DNA from: Macrosoma leucophasiata
Taxonomy: Eukaryota; Arthropoda; Insecta; Lepidoptera; Hedylidae
Assembly (NCBI GenBank): GCA_036365455.1
Contig: JAWQUS010000010.1
Span: 21,562,501-21,626,500, forward strand
Direction of reading: 5' to 3'
DNA: 64,000 nt
Shown here: positions 1 to 10,914 of the stretch, in pieces
Position numbering within the stretch: the stretch's first letter is position 1
Layout of the letters: each line of letters opens with the position of its first letter
Notes under the pieces: model-generated
What the model was told of the DNA's origin: nothing
What the model saw: only the letters and a program-made list of their open reading frames with translations
The model's database searches: none
Program-made: the position numbers and the translations under genes

Positions 1-96
1 GTCTTTTTCTATCCTGCACATTTGACAATGCAACTGACAAAGACAAAGCATTCTATAGCTAAAACGTATCTAATGTACGTTTATGAATAAGGGGGT
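1..96 (+). mobile_element. M148 MITE, right part (cut by window edge)
   Basis: The sequence ends in ...GAATAAGGGGGT followed by TA (97-98). It matches the right two thirds of the complete copies at 19692-19839 and 49387-49534. The left inverted end lies outside the window. The TA junction points to a Tc1/mariner-type mobiliser. Confidence 0.85.
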
Positions 97-798
97 TAAT
101 ATACAACATATCGCTTGCCTCTACATCGGATAAGTTGGTCAACGTACCTGTTTGAATGAAAAAAGGATACGATTTCACAGCTTAACTTTGTTTTCATTGA
201 TAAGTAAATGTTACTGTTGTTGTTAAATATTGACAAAAACTTTAAAAAATATTTTGTTGCAACCGACCCTTTGCAATCTTCAAAATCTTCTTCTCAATAG
301 ATTTAATAGGTAATATTATTCTAAACATAGGCAAGTATACGGTAGGTCACACACCCACGCCTGAACGGCCTCTAAAACCAGCTCAAGCCAAATATGGATC
401 ACGGAAAGTCATTGTTGGACATACCGTAACTACGTACTCAGTTTCCATATACGGACAAACTGATTATTAGTACCTATGTGGAAATTTATTGCTACATCTT
501 CACTTTAGTATTTTAAAACTAGCTAGACTGTTATTTGCGATGTTTATTTGTGCATCAGTTTACATTAGAAGGATAATGCTACAAGCAGCGTCGGACTGGT
601 CATATAGACAAGGTGGCGTTTACCAGCCGAGCCCAGCCTACTCGACCCCTCCTAGGGCCTGGCTGGGGCTACAAATACCTGTGTCTTAGGCCCACTATCG
701 CGTCTTAGGCTATGGGCGTGTGTGGAGCCACTGAGCCACCTGCACCCACCCGGCCCAGACTAATCTTGGCGACATGTATAATACATGGAGCCTCATTA
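97..798. other. no gene recognised; GC-rich patch near 590-780
   Basis: The left part is AT-rich. Positions 590-780 are unusually GC-rich (CCCAGCC/GGGCCT-rich) but match nothing else in the window and no protein family I know. Short open frames here look random. Confidence 0.5.
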
Positions 799-1062
799 CT
801 TCAGTCGAAGGTCGTGAACTGCTGGACCAAGGCCTTTCTCAAAGTACGACAGTACGTCATTGGCGGAGAATATGCTATGATCGCCATGCTTGGATGGATT
901 GGCGATCGTGGAGGTGGTAGTTATTTCGTGGGATGATGTTGACACCCCGCGTTGTTGTATTTAATAGCACCCTGTTGGAATGTTTTTTCACGTTATTGTT
1001 CGGTTGACTGGCTGCACTAGCGGAGGATTTCTCCTCCACTTATGGGCGGTGCTATAGTTACA
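799..1062 (-). mobile_element. SINE-B copy
   Basis: Read on the minus strand it ends in the RTE-like tail, seen here as GAACTGCTGGACCAAGGCC on the plus strand. The body carries GGCGATCGTGGAGGTGGTAGT and the CACTAGCGGAGGA end shared with 57965-58250 and, in opposite orientation, 45880-46100. The shared tail suggests mobilisation by an RTE LINE (inference). Confidence 0.8.
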
Positions 1063-1094
1063 TCCCGGCGCCGAAATATAATACATATATACTA

Positions 1095-1205
1095 AGCTTA
1101 TGAATTTAAAGAAAAAAATGGAAAAAAATTCGGGCAGGGAAAATTTCCTTTGCATTTTTCTTTAATTTCTCAATTAACTCGCATGTGCTATTGCGAAAAA
1201 TTTAA
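1095..1205 (+). mobile_element. SINE tC remnant lacking most of the tRNA-like head
   Basis: It keeps the AAAGAAAAAAATGG left flank, a short TTCGGGCAGGG remnant and the right flank TTTCTTTAATTTCTC...ACTCGCATGTG, as in the full copy at 27280-27480. The head with boxes A and B is deleted. Confidence 0.7.
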
Positions 1206-1609
1206 ATACTGCAATCAAGTTATGTTTAAAAGTAATTTTAAAACATGTCCTAACAACGCTTAAACAAATAAGGCTTAAAAGCTTAAAACTTAAAATGTAA
1301 AAAAATATAATGAACAACCACTGAAATATTATCTATGTACTTACGTTTAACAACATATTTATAAAATACCATTTTAAAAAAAAAGGTTGCTCTCCCATAA
1401 CACAACCTCTTGTTACAGGAAATTTTAATTTTCCGTTGCACTATTGGTACTGCGAACGATAAAATAGAATTTCCCGACGTCTACAAGGCAGTAATGTTAT
1501 TATAGGAGAATTGATCTTGTATGGGTATAGGCATAGCTACTTCCTGTTTATTAAATTACTCAAGCACTGAAATATTATTCTGCAAACATTATACGATCGA
1601 TTTGAAGGC
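1206..1609. other. AT-rich, nothing recognised
   Basis: Mostly A/T runs, with no repeat family, RNA gene or convincing reading frame seen. Confidence 0.5.
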
Positions 1610-2075
1610 ATCGGGACGACTCCATCGTCCTTTAGTGGAGGAATATTTTTGCGCTGGTGAATCCAATAGGGCGGTCGTAAATGCAATAACGTGGGGTGGG
1701 CAGCAGCGTGCCACGATGAAACTTTTATTTTATGTAAAAGTAGTGGCAAACAAGCATGCAGTTCACATTGATGTTAAGTGATGACTGCAGCCTACAGACA
1801 CCCACACAAAGACCAAGGCAAAATGCAGATGCGTTACCACTCCTGAGGCCTGGGTGGTGTTGATGCCTCTGTGCTGGAAATTACATGTACATTAACTCCT
1901 GACCGGAACACGATAGTGCTGAACACTACCATTTAGCGGCAAGTATATAAGGTAATGAAGTGGTGCCTACGCCTGCGAGCTCCGTCACCGGAGCTCTACC
2001 ACCAGTAAGGTGGTAACTACCGCCTCTACGATTGCCAACCCGCATGTACAGCGTAGCGATTGTTGCATGTCTATA
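1610..2075 (+). mobile_element. SINE-B copy split by SINE-A
   Basis: The left part (AGTGGAGGA...CCAATAGGGCGG...) runs to about 1722 and the right part (GGTGGTAACTACCGCC...GATTGCC) resumes at about 2008. The same block is contiguous at 45880-46100, so the SINE-A at 1723-2007 is a later insertion. Confidence 0.75.
1723..2007 (-). mobile_element. SINE-A copy nested in SINE-B
   Basis: Full-length member of the commonest family here. On its own strand it starts ACTGGTGGTAGAGCTCCGGTGACGG, with a GAGCTC...GAGCTC hairpin at the extreme 5' end, and ends in GCATGCTTGTTTGCCACT...TACATAAAA. The last 50 bp or so resemble CR1 LINE 3' ends (compare 50300-50375), suggesting CR1-driven retrotransposition. 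No clear box A/box B was found, so the Pol III ancestry usual for SINEs is not shown; it could instead be a CR1-derived non-autonomous unit. Confidence 0.9.
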
Positions 2076-2129
2076 AGCTTCTGGCAAATCTGATAGAAGA
2101 TGAGAAAATTCCTCAAGCAATACGATTGA

Positions 2130-2476
2130 ATGAAGCGCGCATGGCCCCGCGGCTAGTGTAGTTCGGAAGCGATCTACTCGGTTGAGCGATACGGGTGCGG
2201 TTAGGTGTGTGATGGGTGACCGCTAATGGCAAATAAAATGCACGTTTCCGTACTTCGTAGGGCACGTTAAGCCGTTGGTCCCGATTGCTATCGACAGATA
2301 TGATGGAGGCCTTAGGGGCGCGCGGTTTGAAAACATCCGACAGCGGGTTGGCCACTAACCCTTATCTCCACCAACCCGCATTGGAGCAGCATGGTGGAGT
2401 AAGCTCCAGGCCTCCTCCGAAGAAGGGGAGAGATTCGTGCCCAGCAGTGGGACGTATCAAGGATTGCCATTATTAA
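2130..2476 (+). mobile_element. F element copy
   Basis: It starts GAATGAAGCGCGCATGGCCC, passes through GATCTACTCGGTTGAGC, and ends CCCAGCAGTGGGACGTATCA...TTGCCATTATTA. This is the same order as the copies at 14806, 17925, 21405, 25101 and 49685. The AT-repeat 3' tail suggests a retroposed SINE-like unit, but I did not find a clear tRNA head. Confidence 0.85.
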
Positions 2477-2910
2477 TACGTTTGAATTAAAACTTATGAG
2501 TTCGCTGTTTATGGATTACATATTATTCCTTACCGTCTTCTGCTTTGCCATTTAAAAAATGTATAAAACGTGAAGAACAAGAAACGTAACTCAAAAAATT
2601 ACAATATCCTATCCCCTCTATTTCTATTCACACAGTGTTCTAGTAAACAATGAACTATAATGCACTGTTCAACGCAAAAGGCCACTTAGAATGAAATAAA
2701 ACATTGATGTGAGGGAAACATCCAATTGACCTAGAACGCTTGAACCTTTATGTACCGGTACCAGGTTAATTTGTTTACTTACCCACATTTAACAGGGTTA
2801 TACCCTGACGTTCTCTATAAATTATTTAGTGCTTGCACTTTACACAATACCGGTGAGTGCAAGCGCAAGTAGCGTAACTTATGGTCTGATGTTGCAGAAA
2901 CATAAAAAAA
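2477..2910. other. nothing recognised
   Basis: Moderately AT-rich unique sequence between an F element and a tD SINE. No family or gene signal seen. Confidence 0.5.
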
Positions 2911-3204
2911 CGTAACTCCACACCTATAATTCCCGAAGAAGTAGGCAGAGGTAAATACATTCATTCAAGCATATGTATATGCAAACACCCACGATTCGCC
3001 AGATATGTTTTAGCCCATGTAACAGGTGGCGAGCCTGTTAACATCTCCGGGCACATGACCAAACTCCGTGGTACTGGGAAACTGCCAGAAGAATGGAAAA
3101 ATCCCAATGGAACCAGATGTAAAGAATTTGACACCTTTATCTCTGATAGGCCCCGACTCGGGAGTCGAACTCAGGACTCCAGCGTAGTAGTAGTGGCCTG
3201 CTCC
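2911..3204 (-). mobile_element. SINE tD copy, head partly degraded
   Basis: The plus strand begins CGTAACTCCACACCTATAAT (reverse of the 3' end), runs through AACAGGTGGCGAGCC, and reaches the box B region (GGGAGTCGAACTCAGGACTC). The sequence diverges before box A. Confidence 0.8.
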
Positions 3205-3344
3205 TGGGGATCGATTCCCGGCTCGGACTGTAAGACGCATTAAGATTACTAATCAATTAATCTATTGATGTAAATAAATATGAATCACCGAAATGTTTGG
3301 AAGCGAATCACTTCCAAACGACTGCACCAAATTGGATAAATCTA

Positions 3345-3395
3345 TCTTTTTTAACCGACTTCGAAAAAAGGAGGAGGTTCTCAATTCGTCCGGAT
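3345..3395 (-). repeat. LINE 3'-tail fragment (same end as 57436-57632)
   Basis: AACCGACTTCGAAAAAAGGA...GGTTCTCAATTCG is the reverse of the ...GAATTGAGAACC...GAACTCGGTTAAAAA end at 57580-57632. I know this only as a common lepidopteran repeat terminus. Confidence 0.6.
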
Positions 3396-3861
3396 CTTTT
3401 GTTCTTTTTTTGTGTTTGTCTTTGTCAGGAAAAGTTTTGCATGAACTATAACAAAAATATTGGCATGTGCTAGACATATGGCGGTATCAAGTTCGCAAAG
3501 TCAGCTGGTATACTAAAAAAAATTACAACGTGCCTAACCCCTACTATTCCTCGATTCGGCATCGTGGGAATCGCGAATTCAAACACAATGAGCCATACTA
3601 AAATTCTGATGCACATGAATTAGGATTAAATAGAAGCATCTTGTTTGCACACAACACATACGGCGTGCGTGCGTTGAATATATTACTGCATTGAAATTGT
3701 CAATTTGATAATTCGGGTGTCGTGAGACGAGTTGACAATGTTGCTCCGTGCTCACGAATATTCTGTTGCTGATGTTATTTGTGGGTCAGATACTCGTCGA
3801 TCCATGGGTAGAGCTTCAGGGGTAGATGAAGGTCAGTAGCCACAATCACCTAATCTACCTG
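3396..3861. other. nothing recognised
   Basis: Unique-looking sequence. A stretch near 3715-3790 (GTCGTGAGACGAG...) has no second copy that I found. Confidence 0.45.
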
Positions 3862-4012
3862 AAGTAAGGATGCAGTTCACACTGGTGATAAGTAACTACT
3901 GCTTATACACAGAAACCAGAGGTTCAAAAGTTGCCACCCCTAAGGATTAAGTTTTTCTGCCTCTGTGACAGAGAAATAACGGGGCCATAATTTACCAACT
4001 AACTGGAATACG
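3862..4012 (-). mobile_element. old SINE-A fragment
   Basis: Diverged but ordered matches to the 3' half (TGCAGTTCACACTGGTGATAAG, TTGCCACCCCTAAGG, GACAGAG). It is cut by the younger SINE-A at 4013, giving a relative age order. Confidence 0.7.
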
Positions 4013-4293
4013 ATTTTTTTTATGTTTTGGAAGTTGCAAACTAGCATGCAGTTTACATTGATGTTAATTGATGACTGCAGCCTATAGACATACACGAAGA
4101 CCAAGGTCAAAATGCAGATGCGTTACTGCTCCTGAGGCCTAAGGTGTTATGCCTCTGTGCCGGAAATAATACGGCCGTACATTACCAGACCGGAATACTA
4201 TAGTGCTGAACACTACCAGTTAGCGGCAAGTAAATTAGGTAATGCGGTGGTGCCTACGCCGGCGAGCTCCGTCACTGGAGATCTACCACCAGT
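4013..4293 (-). mobile_element. SINE-A copy inserted in an older SINE-A
   Basis: Both ends are present: T-rich start at 4013 (reverse of the A tail) and CTACCACCAGT at 4293. Confidence 0.9.
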
Positions 4294-5160
4294 AAAAGTG
4301 CAGACCATTTAGGGAAAAAAAGTCCTCAATAGTAATTCACATGATTTATCCATAACCACCCATTTGCTTCATTTTCTAAAGCGTTCACGATCGTACCTAG
4401 TAAACTTGGCTACGGGGGCTAGTTTTTATCGGTCAAGGTAGATTGTGAGAGTGAAAATGATGCAATGCTTATTTATTTTTACTTCCTATTAAGTCATAAT
4501 ATAATAACTAACATGAATTATGTGTTAATTAAGCGTGGCCGAATCCTGTAATATGTGTTTAAAAAGCTCATCATTGCTGGTTCTATTTTAACCCTAAAGT
4601 CCTCCCATTCGTTTTACATCACGTTCAAATCTGACTACATTACTAAAGTCTTGTCGTCTTGACCTATATCGCAACTCGTGTCTATCATTGGCAAACAAAA
4701 TAAAATACTTAATTTTCTTATTCAAATATTCATAAACATTGAATTAATTTGAACATTGCTTAAGGTCATTTCATTAATTGTATACAATTTGACGAGACCT
4801 TGTCCAGTCTCTTCAGCTACATACAACGAGAAATTTGGATAAATTAAAAAAAAAAATACTTTTTACTAATTGGACATTATGTTGAAAGCATGTTAACATG
4901 TTCTGCTAAAGTATTTTTAAGGGAATGAAGCTACTATTTATGCTGACCTTACAAGGTGACATTTCACCTTGGAAAAATTTGTTACTACGCCTTAGGGATG
5001 GAAATTGAATCAATTTATGAAGAGGGATGAAAATGAAATTACTATTCCTAGATTTAGCTCCTGAGTTATAAAGAAACATGACATTTACCTTGATTTATTC
5101 AACTGTTACACTAAACAACTTCTCGTCTATCGATGTCGTATCCAAAGGTAAATACATGTT
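4294..5160. other. AT-rich, nothing recognised
   Basis: 867 bp without a recognisable repeat or coding homology. Confidence 0.5.
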
Positions 5161-5443
5161 TACTGGTAGAGCTCCAGTGACGGAGCTCGCGGGCGTAGGC
5201 ACTACCGCATTACCAAAACTACTTGCCGCTAAGTGGTCAGCACTATCGTGTTCCGATCAAGTTCTAATGTACGGCCCTGTACGGCTCAGAGGCATAATAC
5301 CTTGGGCCTCAGAAGGGACAACGCATCTACACTGATATCTCTGATTCATGTAGATGTTTATAGGCTGCAGTATAAGGTACTTATCGTAGTTACCATAAAT
5401 GTAAGCTGTACGCTTTTGTGCCACGTCATGACATAAAAAAAAA
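5161..5443 (+). mobile_element. SINE-A copy, diverged
   Basis: It starts ACTGGTAGAGCTCCAGTGACGG, having lost one GTG of the usual GGTGGTAG, and ends GTGCCACGTCATGACATAAAAA. The internal order matches the family. Confidence 0.85.
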
Positions 5444-5552
5444 TACCTGAGTCTAAAAGACTCTAGGACACTTTGAATTTTGTCCTTTAAATAGAACTAT
5501 ATGTCGTTGTTGAACTTTGTGAGTGTAAGCGTAATTTATTTAACTCAATTTA

Positions 5553-5728
5553 ACTTTAGAAAAGGGTAAATGAGACATTCTGCAGATATACTTACGTAGG
5601 TATGTTATATTTAGTTTTATCTTAGTGATTCTTGATTAGAGTTTTTTTTTATTTTTACATTTACATACATGTCATAACCGTTTCATACCAGGTGGTTGTC
5701 ATCCGAAATGAATAAATAAGGGACAAGT
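5553..5728 (+). repeat. O repeat, LINE-like 3' end
   Basis: It shares GAGACATTCTGCAGATATACTT, TTTAGTTTTATCTTAGTGAT and the end GTCATCCGAAATGAATAAATAAG with 31938-32166. The second copy ends in (GATTCT)n, which suggests a non-LTR 3' UTR. Confidence 0.65.
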
Positions 5729-5833
5729 TGTACCTACACTATATCAAAAGACAGAGAAAAATACGTAGAATAATAGAAAAAATCTAAAAAGTTAATTTAA
5801 ATCGTTGTTTTTCTGTCGGAAATATTGATTTTG

Positions 5834-6012
5834 TTTTTTTTTTATGTAATGGGCGTGGCAAACAAGCATGCAGTTCACATTGATGTTAAGTGATGACTGC
5901 AGCCTATAGAAACCCACATGAAGACCAAGGTCAAAATGCAAATGCGTTACCACTATGGTAATGCGGTGGTGCCTACGCCCGCGAGCTCCGTCACTGAAGC
6001 TCTACCACCAGT
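5834..6012 (-). mobile_element. SINE-A copy with internal deletion
   Basis: Both ends are intact, but GCGTTACCACTAT joins straight to GGTAATGCGGTGG, so about 105 bp of the middle is missing. Confidence 0.85.
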
Positions 6013-6139
6013 GAAATTTTTGTATGAAAACAATATGTCACTAAATGGCTACTATGATATTCTTGTTTTTGAAATATACTTATGACAATTAAGGTATAAA
6101 CAATTTGAATAGCTAAAAAGGATTTAGTATTTTATGATT

Positions 6140-6192
6140 TGACGACTCGGATAGTCCAGCGGTGTGAGATGACCGTTTCAGCGGGCTCACTC
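6140..6192 (+). mobile_element. SINE tE head fragment
   Basis: GACGACTCGGATAGTCCAGC...GTGTGAGATGACCGTTT matches the tRNA-like 5' part of tE at 38832. The rest is lost. Confidence 0.65.
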
Positions 6193-6313
6193 TCCATACA
6201 TTTTGGAATTCCTTTCAGATTGCGATTAAAACTGGCAGAAAGAATTATATATTTAAAAAAATAAGACAAATTATAAAACCTACACACTTAAGTCGTAGTT
6301 TAAAAAAGAAACT

Positions 6314-6576
6314 TTAGAGCTCGTGGGCGTAGGCACCACCGCATTACCTTATACACTTGTCGCTAAATGGTAGTGTTCAGCACTTTCGTGTTCCGGTGAG
6401 ATGGTAATGTACGACCCTGTAATTTCCGGCACAGAGGCCTAACACCTTAGACCTTAGGAGTGGCAACGCATCTGCATTTTGGCCTCTGGTCATTGTGTGA
6501 ATGTCTACAGGCTGCAGTCATCACTTAACATCTATGTGAACTGCACGCTTGTTTGCCACTTTCCTTACATAAAAAA
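6314..6576 (+). mobile_element. SINE-A copy, 5'-truncated
   Basis: It begins within the 5' hairpin (GAGCTCGTGGGCGTAGG) and continues to the ATAAAAAA tail. Confidence 0.85.
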
Positions 6577-7279
6577 TATGTATATGTTTACTTAAATCTC
6601 CTGACATAAGGAACATAAGCGTCTTAAAATAAGCCGACGCGTTTTATTAGAAGACAAAATGTATTACGATTCAATGTATACAATTTGAAAATCAACATGT
6701 TATTTGTGTTCTATAGAAGAAATAACAGACGAAGGGACTGAGTTTGGAGACTTCTACGATTAAATATTTACATTAACGTCCTTAGTTTGTGTTCAACTGT
6801 TTTCACCAGTAATGCTTGAATTACATTCATTAGCGGCACGCCTCGGCTTCAACACGCGTGCAATTTAGGTAATAATATAGTATCTATTCAGGGCGATGCG
6901 ATTGAAAGATGGCGGTGATCAGTTGGTAATTAGCTCGCTTTATTGAGGTCCGTCCTGTGTACAGAAGATCAAAAAAATGCTTGAATATTTTAATACGCAT
7001 GTCACCTATAATGTCACCTCACCTTATATTATTATAACCTCATTATTATATATATTTGACATAAAACTGATTTTTAAGGTTACGTAGCCTACGAGGAATC
7101 CTTATGGATTTGCCGTGTCCGTTCGACGAACGAACATGCATACTATATGAATGTTATATGATAACAGGCTTGTGGACACGGCTGATGTTGTCTTACCCTA
7201 GCGCAGTGCCACCATACAGGTCCAATTGTGAAACTTAACCCACCTGAAACAAAAAGAAACAAATCAGATAAGATTTTGT
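6577..7279. other. nothing recognised
   Basis: Unique-looking sequence with AT-rich blocks around 7020-7080. No coding or repeat signal I can support. Confidence 0.5.
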
Positions 7280-7544
7280 ATGTATGACAGGAGGCAAACA
7301 AGTATGCAGCTAACATTGATGTTAAGTGATGACTGCCGCCTATAGATACCTACACAAAAACCACAGGTCAAAATGCAGATGCGTTACCACCCCTGAGACC
7401 TAAGTTATTACGGCGCCATATATAATCATATAAACCGGAACACGATAGTGCTGAACACTACCATTTAGCGGCAGATAAATTACCTACCTACCTAGATAAA
7501 GTGCCTACGCCCTCGAGCTTCTACACTGGAACTCTACCACCAGT
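7280..7544 (-). mobile_element. SINE-A copy, diverged
   Basis: GGCAAACAAGTATGCAG near 7292 and CTACCACCAGT at 7544 mark its 3' and 5' ends. The middle keeps CGATAGTGCTGAACACTACC. Confidence 0.85.
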
Positions 7545-7627
7545 CCAGAGAGACGTATGACTACTAAAACAGTAGGTATGGTATACATTGAAACAAAAAA
7601 TCCTATTTGAACCAATGCAAATGCCAA

Positions 7628-7935
7628 CTGCCTCGGTAGCCTAGTGGTAGCAGGCCACTACTACTACGCTGAGGTCCTGGGTTCGATTCCCGGGTAGGGG
7701 GTTATCAGAGATAATGGTAAAAAAGCCTTTATCTCTGGTTCTATTGGGATTTTTCCATTTTCTGGAAATTTCCCAGTACCTCAAAGTTTGGTAATGTGCC
7801 CGGAGATGTCAACAGGCTCGCCACCTGTTACATGGGCCAAAACGTAACCGGCGAATCGTGGGTGTTTGCATGTATGCTTGAATGCATGCATTTACCTCTC
7901 CCTACCCCTTCGGGGATTACAGGCGTGAAGTTACG
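7628..7935 (+). mobile_element. SINE tD, most complete copy
   Basis: tRNA-derived SINE. The head carries box A-like TAGCCTAGTGG (7637-7647) and box B GGTTCGATTCC (7680-7690) at tRNA spacing. The body runs through TTTTCTGGAAATTTCCCAG and GTTACATGGGCCAAAACG. The 3' end has a CCCCTTCGGGG hairpin with a UUCG tetraloop, then GATTACAGGCGTGAAGTTACG. Other copies are at 2911, 9320, 33095, 34799, 35088, 56833 and 60790. Its partner LINE is not identified. Confidence 0.88.
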
Positions 7936-8589
7936 AACCAATGCATTTTGAAGTCTTAGAGCCCTATGCGCTTGCCGATTGCGACGGTGGTGACGTAGAC
8001 TCACCGATAATAATAACAAGAAGAAAAAAATACACTGAAGCTTGTAGGTTTGGTTATTTAGGTCCCGAATATAGATTACTCATTATATTTGTATGGGTTT
8101 AAACAGGTTGGTTGGCTTATTTATTTATTTTTAGCATCGACTACCTACTTTTGGCTATAAATATAATGTTGTTCACGCTTAATAATTCACAAGTTGGGTG
8201 ATATATCCGAATCATTGCGTATGTAATGGTGTGATAGCTCTGTGTATTGTCCGACAATGGCGGAGTAAATGGAGCATAGTTGTAGTGGAAACTTGTAGTA
8301 CGTCGACATTACGATACGGAGACGGCATGTTTGGACGTAATGGTGAACAGTAGTTATGCTTTCTGCTTCATTTGAAATGATTTCTTTTAAACCAATTTTA
8401 TAAAAGTTGTAAACAGTAGAGTTTAGTGTCCCGTACAAAACATGATATTGAAAGAACACGAAGAATATTTATTTTGTACTCTTTATAATATTAAGACACG
8501 TAAAAATAGTATGAGAATCAAATTATTGAAATCCGAGTATTTGAGATTTAACAGACTGCGTGAAACATAAATGTAAATTAAACTTAAAT
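7936..8589. other. nothing recognised
   Basis: No family match. A 90-codon minus-strand open frame at 8187-8459 resembles nothing and is probably chance. Confidence 0.5.
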
Positions 8590-8846
8590 GAAGGTGGCAA
8601 ACAAGCATGCAGCTCACATTGATGTTAAGTGATGACTGCAGCCTATGGACGTCTACACAAAAACCCGACCAGAGGGTTGCCACCCCTGAGAACTAAGTTT
8701 GTCATGTCTGTGATTGTTATACCGGGGCCATACATTACCATCTAACCGGAACACGATAGTGCTGACCACAACCATTTGGCGGCAGATAGAGGTAATGCGG
8801 TGGTGTCTGCGCCCGCGAGCTCCATCACTGGAGCTCTACCACCAGT
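8590..8846 (-). mobile_element. SINE-A copy
   Basis: It runs from GGTGGCAAACAAGCATGCAG to GGAGCTCTACCACCAGT. It belongs to a variant with TTGCCACCCCTGAG and GACCACAACCATTTGGCGG, as in the older copies at 3862 and 16120. Confidence 0.88.
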
Positions 8847-9319
8847 AAAATGTTCGGGCACGTTGCTGTTGGTGTCTTAATAATTACGAGGTGATGAAGC
8901 CTCATTTGCAACGTTTCTAGATGACCGGATTCTTTTTTGAGGATTAAAAAAAATATTAATGGCCAAGCCCAAGTGCAGTGCAAGACCAGGCAAGGAAGAT
9001 CTGTCAGAACCGGGATATCTGGCACTCTACACTCTCTGGCTACCCCATAACGGACTTGGCGTGAAGATACATACCTACAAGAACATACATACCCCTATAG
9101 CAACCGAGGAAATAAAGGTTGAAGTTTTGAACAAAACGTATGAGGAGTGAGGGAAGTTAAAAAGTGTGGGCTTTAAAGCGGAGCGATCTCAGTAAGTGCA
9201 ACCGTGTAGTATTACTTCATTAAAACTTCAGTTGACTTTGGACATTCGAGCTGGTTATTCGTTAATCTATCGTAAAAGTGTGCCGTACTTACTTTGAAAG
9301 TATTTTTAATATATTATAA
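8847..9319. other. nothing recognised
   Basis: A 63-codon plus-strand frame (8959-9150) has no family signature. No repeat match found. Confidence 0.45.
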
Positions 9320-9578
9320 CGTAATTTAACTTCAAGCCTGTAATCTCCGAAAGGGTAGGCAGAGGTAAATGCATGCATTCTAGCATACATGCAAACACCC
9401 ACGATTCGCCGGTTACGTTTTGGCCTATGTAACAGGTGGCAACCAGACGGAGAGCCTGTTGACACCTCCGGGCAATGTGCCCGGACATGTCAACAGCCAA
9501 ACTCCGAGGTACTGGGAAACTTCGGACCGGGAATCGAACCCAGTACCCCGGCATGTTGTAATAGTAGTGGCCTGCTAC
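9320..9578 (-). mobile_element. SINE tD copy with central rearrangement
   Basis: Between GTAACAGGTGGC and the box B region (GGGAATCGAACCCAG), a segment with GGGCAATGTGCCCGG appears partly duplicated and inverted, and about 80 bp of the usual body is missing. Confidence 0.8.
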
Positions 9579-10123
9579 CTGCACTCGGTTACTGATGTCA
9601 ATAGTCGATAGTACCAACACAATCATACTAATTATAACTTCGCTTAAAATATTTTTGAAATAATAAGCGAAGCAACAAGCAAGTTTCACGTGAAACTTGT
9701 TTTATCGTGTCGATACCTTATTAATGATATATTTCAATGAAGCAATAACAATTAAGACGAAATTGATTACAAGTTCATTAACTAATTATGGAATTTAATC
9801 AGCTGATATTGGGTGGTGACTAATTCAGGTAATTTACGTAAAACGTTAACTTAGGTTTGGTTGTACCAAATCATTTGTTAAAGTCATGGTTTTCGTGAAA
9901 TTTAACTATAACCTTTACTTTAGCATTGACTGCAAAGTGTTAGTCATCAGGGTTTAGGTGTTAGTTTAGGACAGATTTCCTCATCATCTGACATATAATT
10001 GTGGTTAACTTTAACCAGCGCAGCTCGGCCAGTTACGGTTAGCAGTCAGAGTTATGTCATTTAACAATTTTTACATGGTGCATCGCATTTGTTTCCGTAA
10101 TATGTCAGGCCGCCAGAATAGTA
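9579..10123. other. unique sequence with one perfect palindrome
   Basis: No gene or repeat family seen. It holds the 20-bp palindrome at 9680-9699. Confidence 0.5.
9680..9699. other. 20-bp perfect palindrome centred on CACGTG
   Basis: CAAGTTTCACGTGAAACTTG equals its own reverse complement. The centre is an E-box/bHLH-type core. With no gene nearby, function is unsupported. Confidence 0.6.
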
Positions 10124-10361
10124 TAGGTCGCGCTGCGTAAAAAGAACGCTGGAAGAAAGTAGAAGGGATGTGTTCGCGCATCGGCACACTCACGCACGAA
10201 AGTACTAGCCCTATTGGTTTATTTTTGATCTAGCTTTCGCTTGCGGTTTCGTGTATTGGTAGGCAGATTGAAAACTATATTACATAGAATAACATAAAAT
10301 GAAATAAAAACACATGACGCGCAGCTTGACCGCCAGCGTTCTTTTTACGTGGCGCGACCTA
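10124..10361 (-). mobile_element. K238 MITE, TA-flanked
   Basis: It has 238 bp with terminal inverted repeats starting TAGGTCGCG and reaching AAAAAGAACGCTGG (about 29 bp, two mismatches on the left). TA lies at 10122-10123 and 10362-10363. The copy at 54992-55229 is exactly the same length in the opposite orientation. No coding capacity. A Tc1/mariner-type mobiliser is inferred from TA. Confidence 0.88.
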
Positions 10362-10465
10362 TATGACAATTGATTTCTAATTATTCGTGTGCTGATATCG
10401 GTTCAACTGCAGCCTAACGTATACCTAATAATAACTATCACGGCTAAGTCGTCTCAACAGCATTA

Positions 10466-10545
10466 CGACTTACGAGTAATAGTCGATCAACATATAAAAA
10501 ACACTTGGAAAAATGGAACAGTACATTACGCGTGTCGCGACACGC
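10466..10545 (+). repeat. P repeat
   Basis: TTACGAGTAATAGTCGAT, CATTACGCG and GACACGCACTTGGCC occur in the same order at 60436-60530. Family unknown. Confidence 0.65.
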
Positions 10546-10914
10546 ACTTGGCCGGTTCCATGAAATTCCAAATATAACTTGTATGCAAGCTTTTACATGT
10601 TAACGCAAGCGCAAAATTACGCATGCGTTAACACGTTGATGATAATTGATAAATTAAAATATAATGAAGCAAAAACAATAATGATGAAATTCACACTTCA
10701 TCAGTTAATTAACGACGACTGATGGTTCAGTTAACTGTTGAAAGGTATAATTATTATAGCCAAAATACCTTCGAATGCATTTATAAGGTTTTCCAATTTA
10801 CTTAGTGATAAAGCGTCATTATCAAGGGAAATTCGTCTGAATGGTGTCGCAATTTCTCTACCTAAATTCTAATTAGGGAACAGTATAGCGAAAAGCCGAT
10901 TAATATCGATAAAT
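10546..10914. other. AT-rich, nothing recognised
   Basis: No repeat or gene signal. Confidence 0.45.

Noticed and set aside
9306..9689. 127-codon minus frame
   Set aside because: It runs through the tD SINE; parts recur as 'peptides' in other tD copies in different frames.
9680..9699. E-box palindrome as a transcription factor site
   Set aside because: No gene nearby to regulate; kept only as a sequence palindrome.
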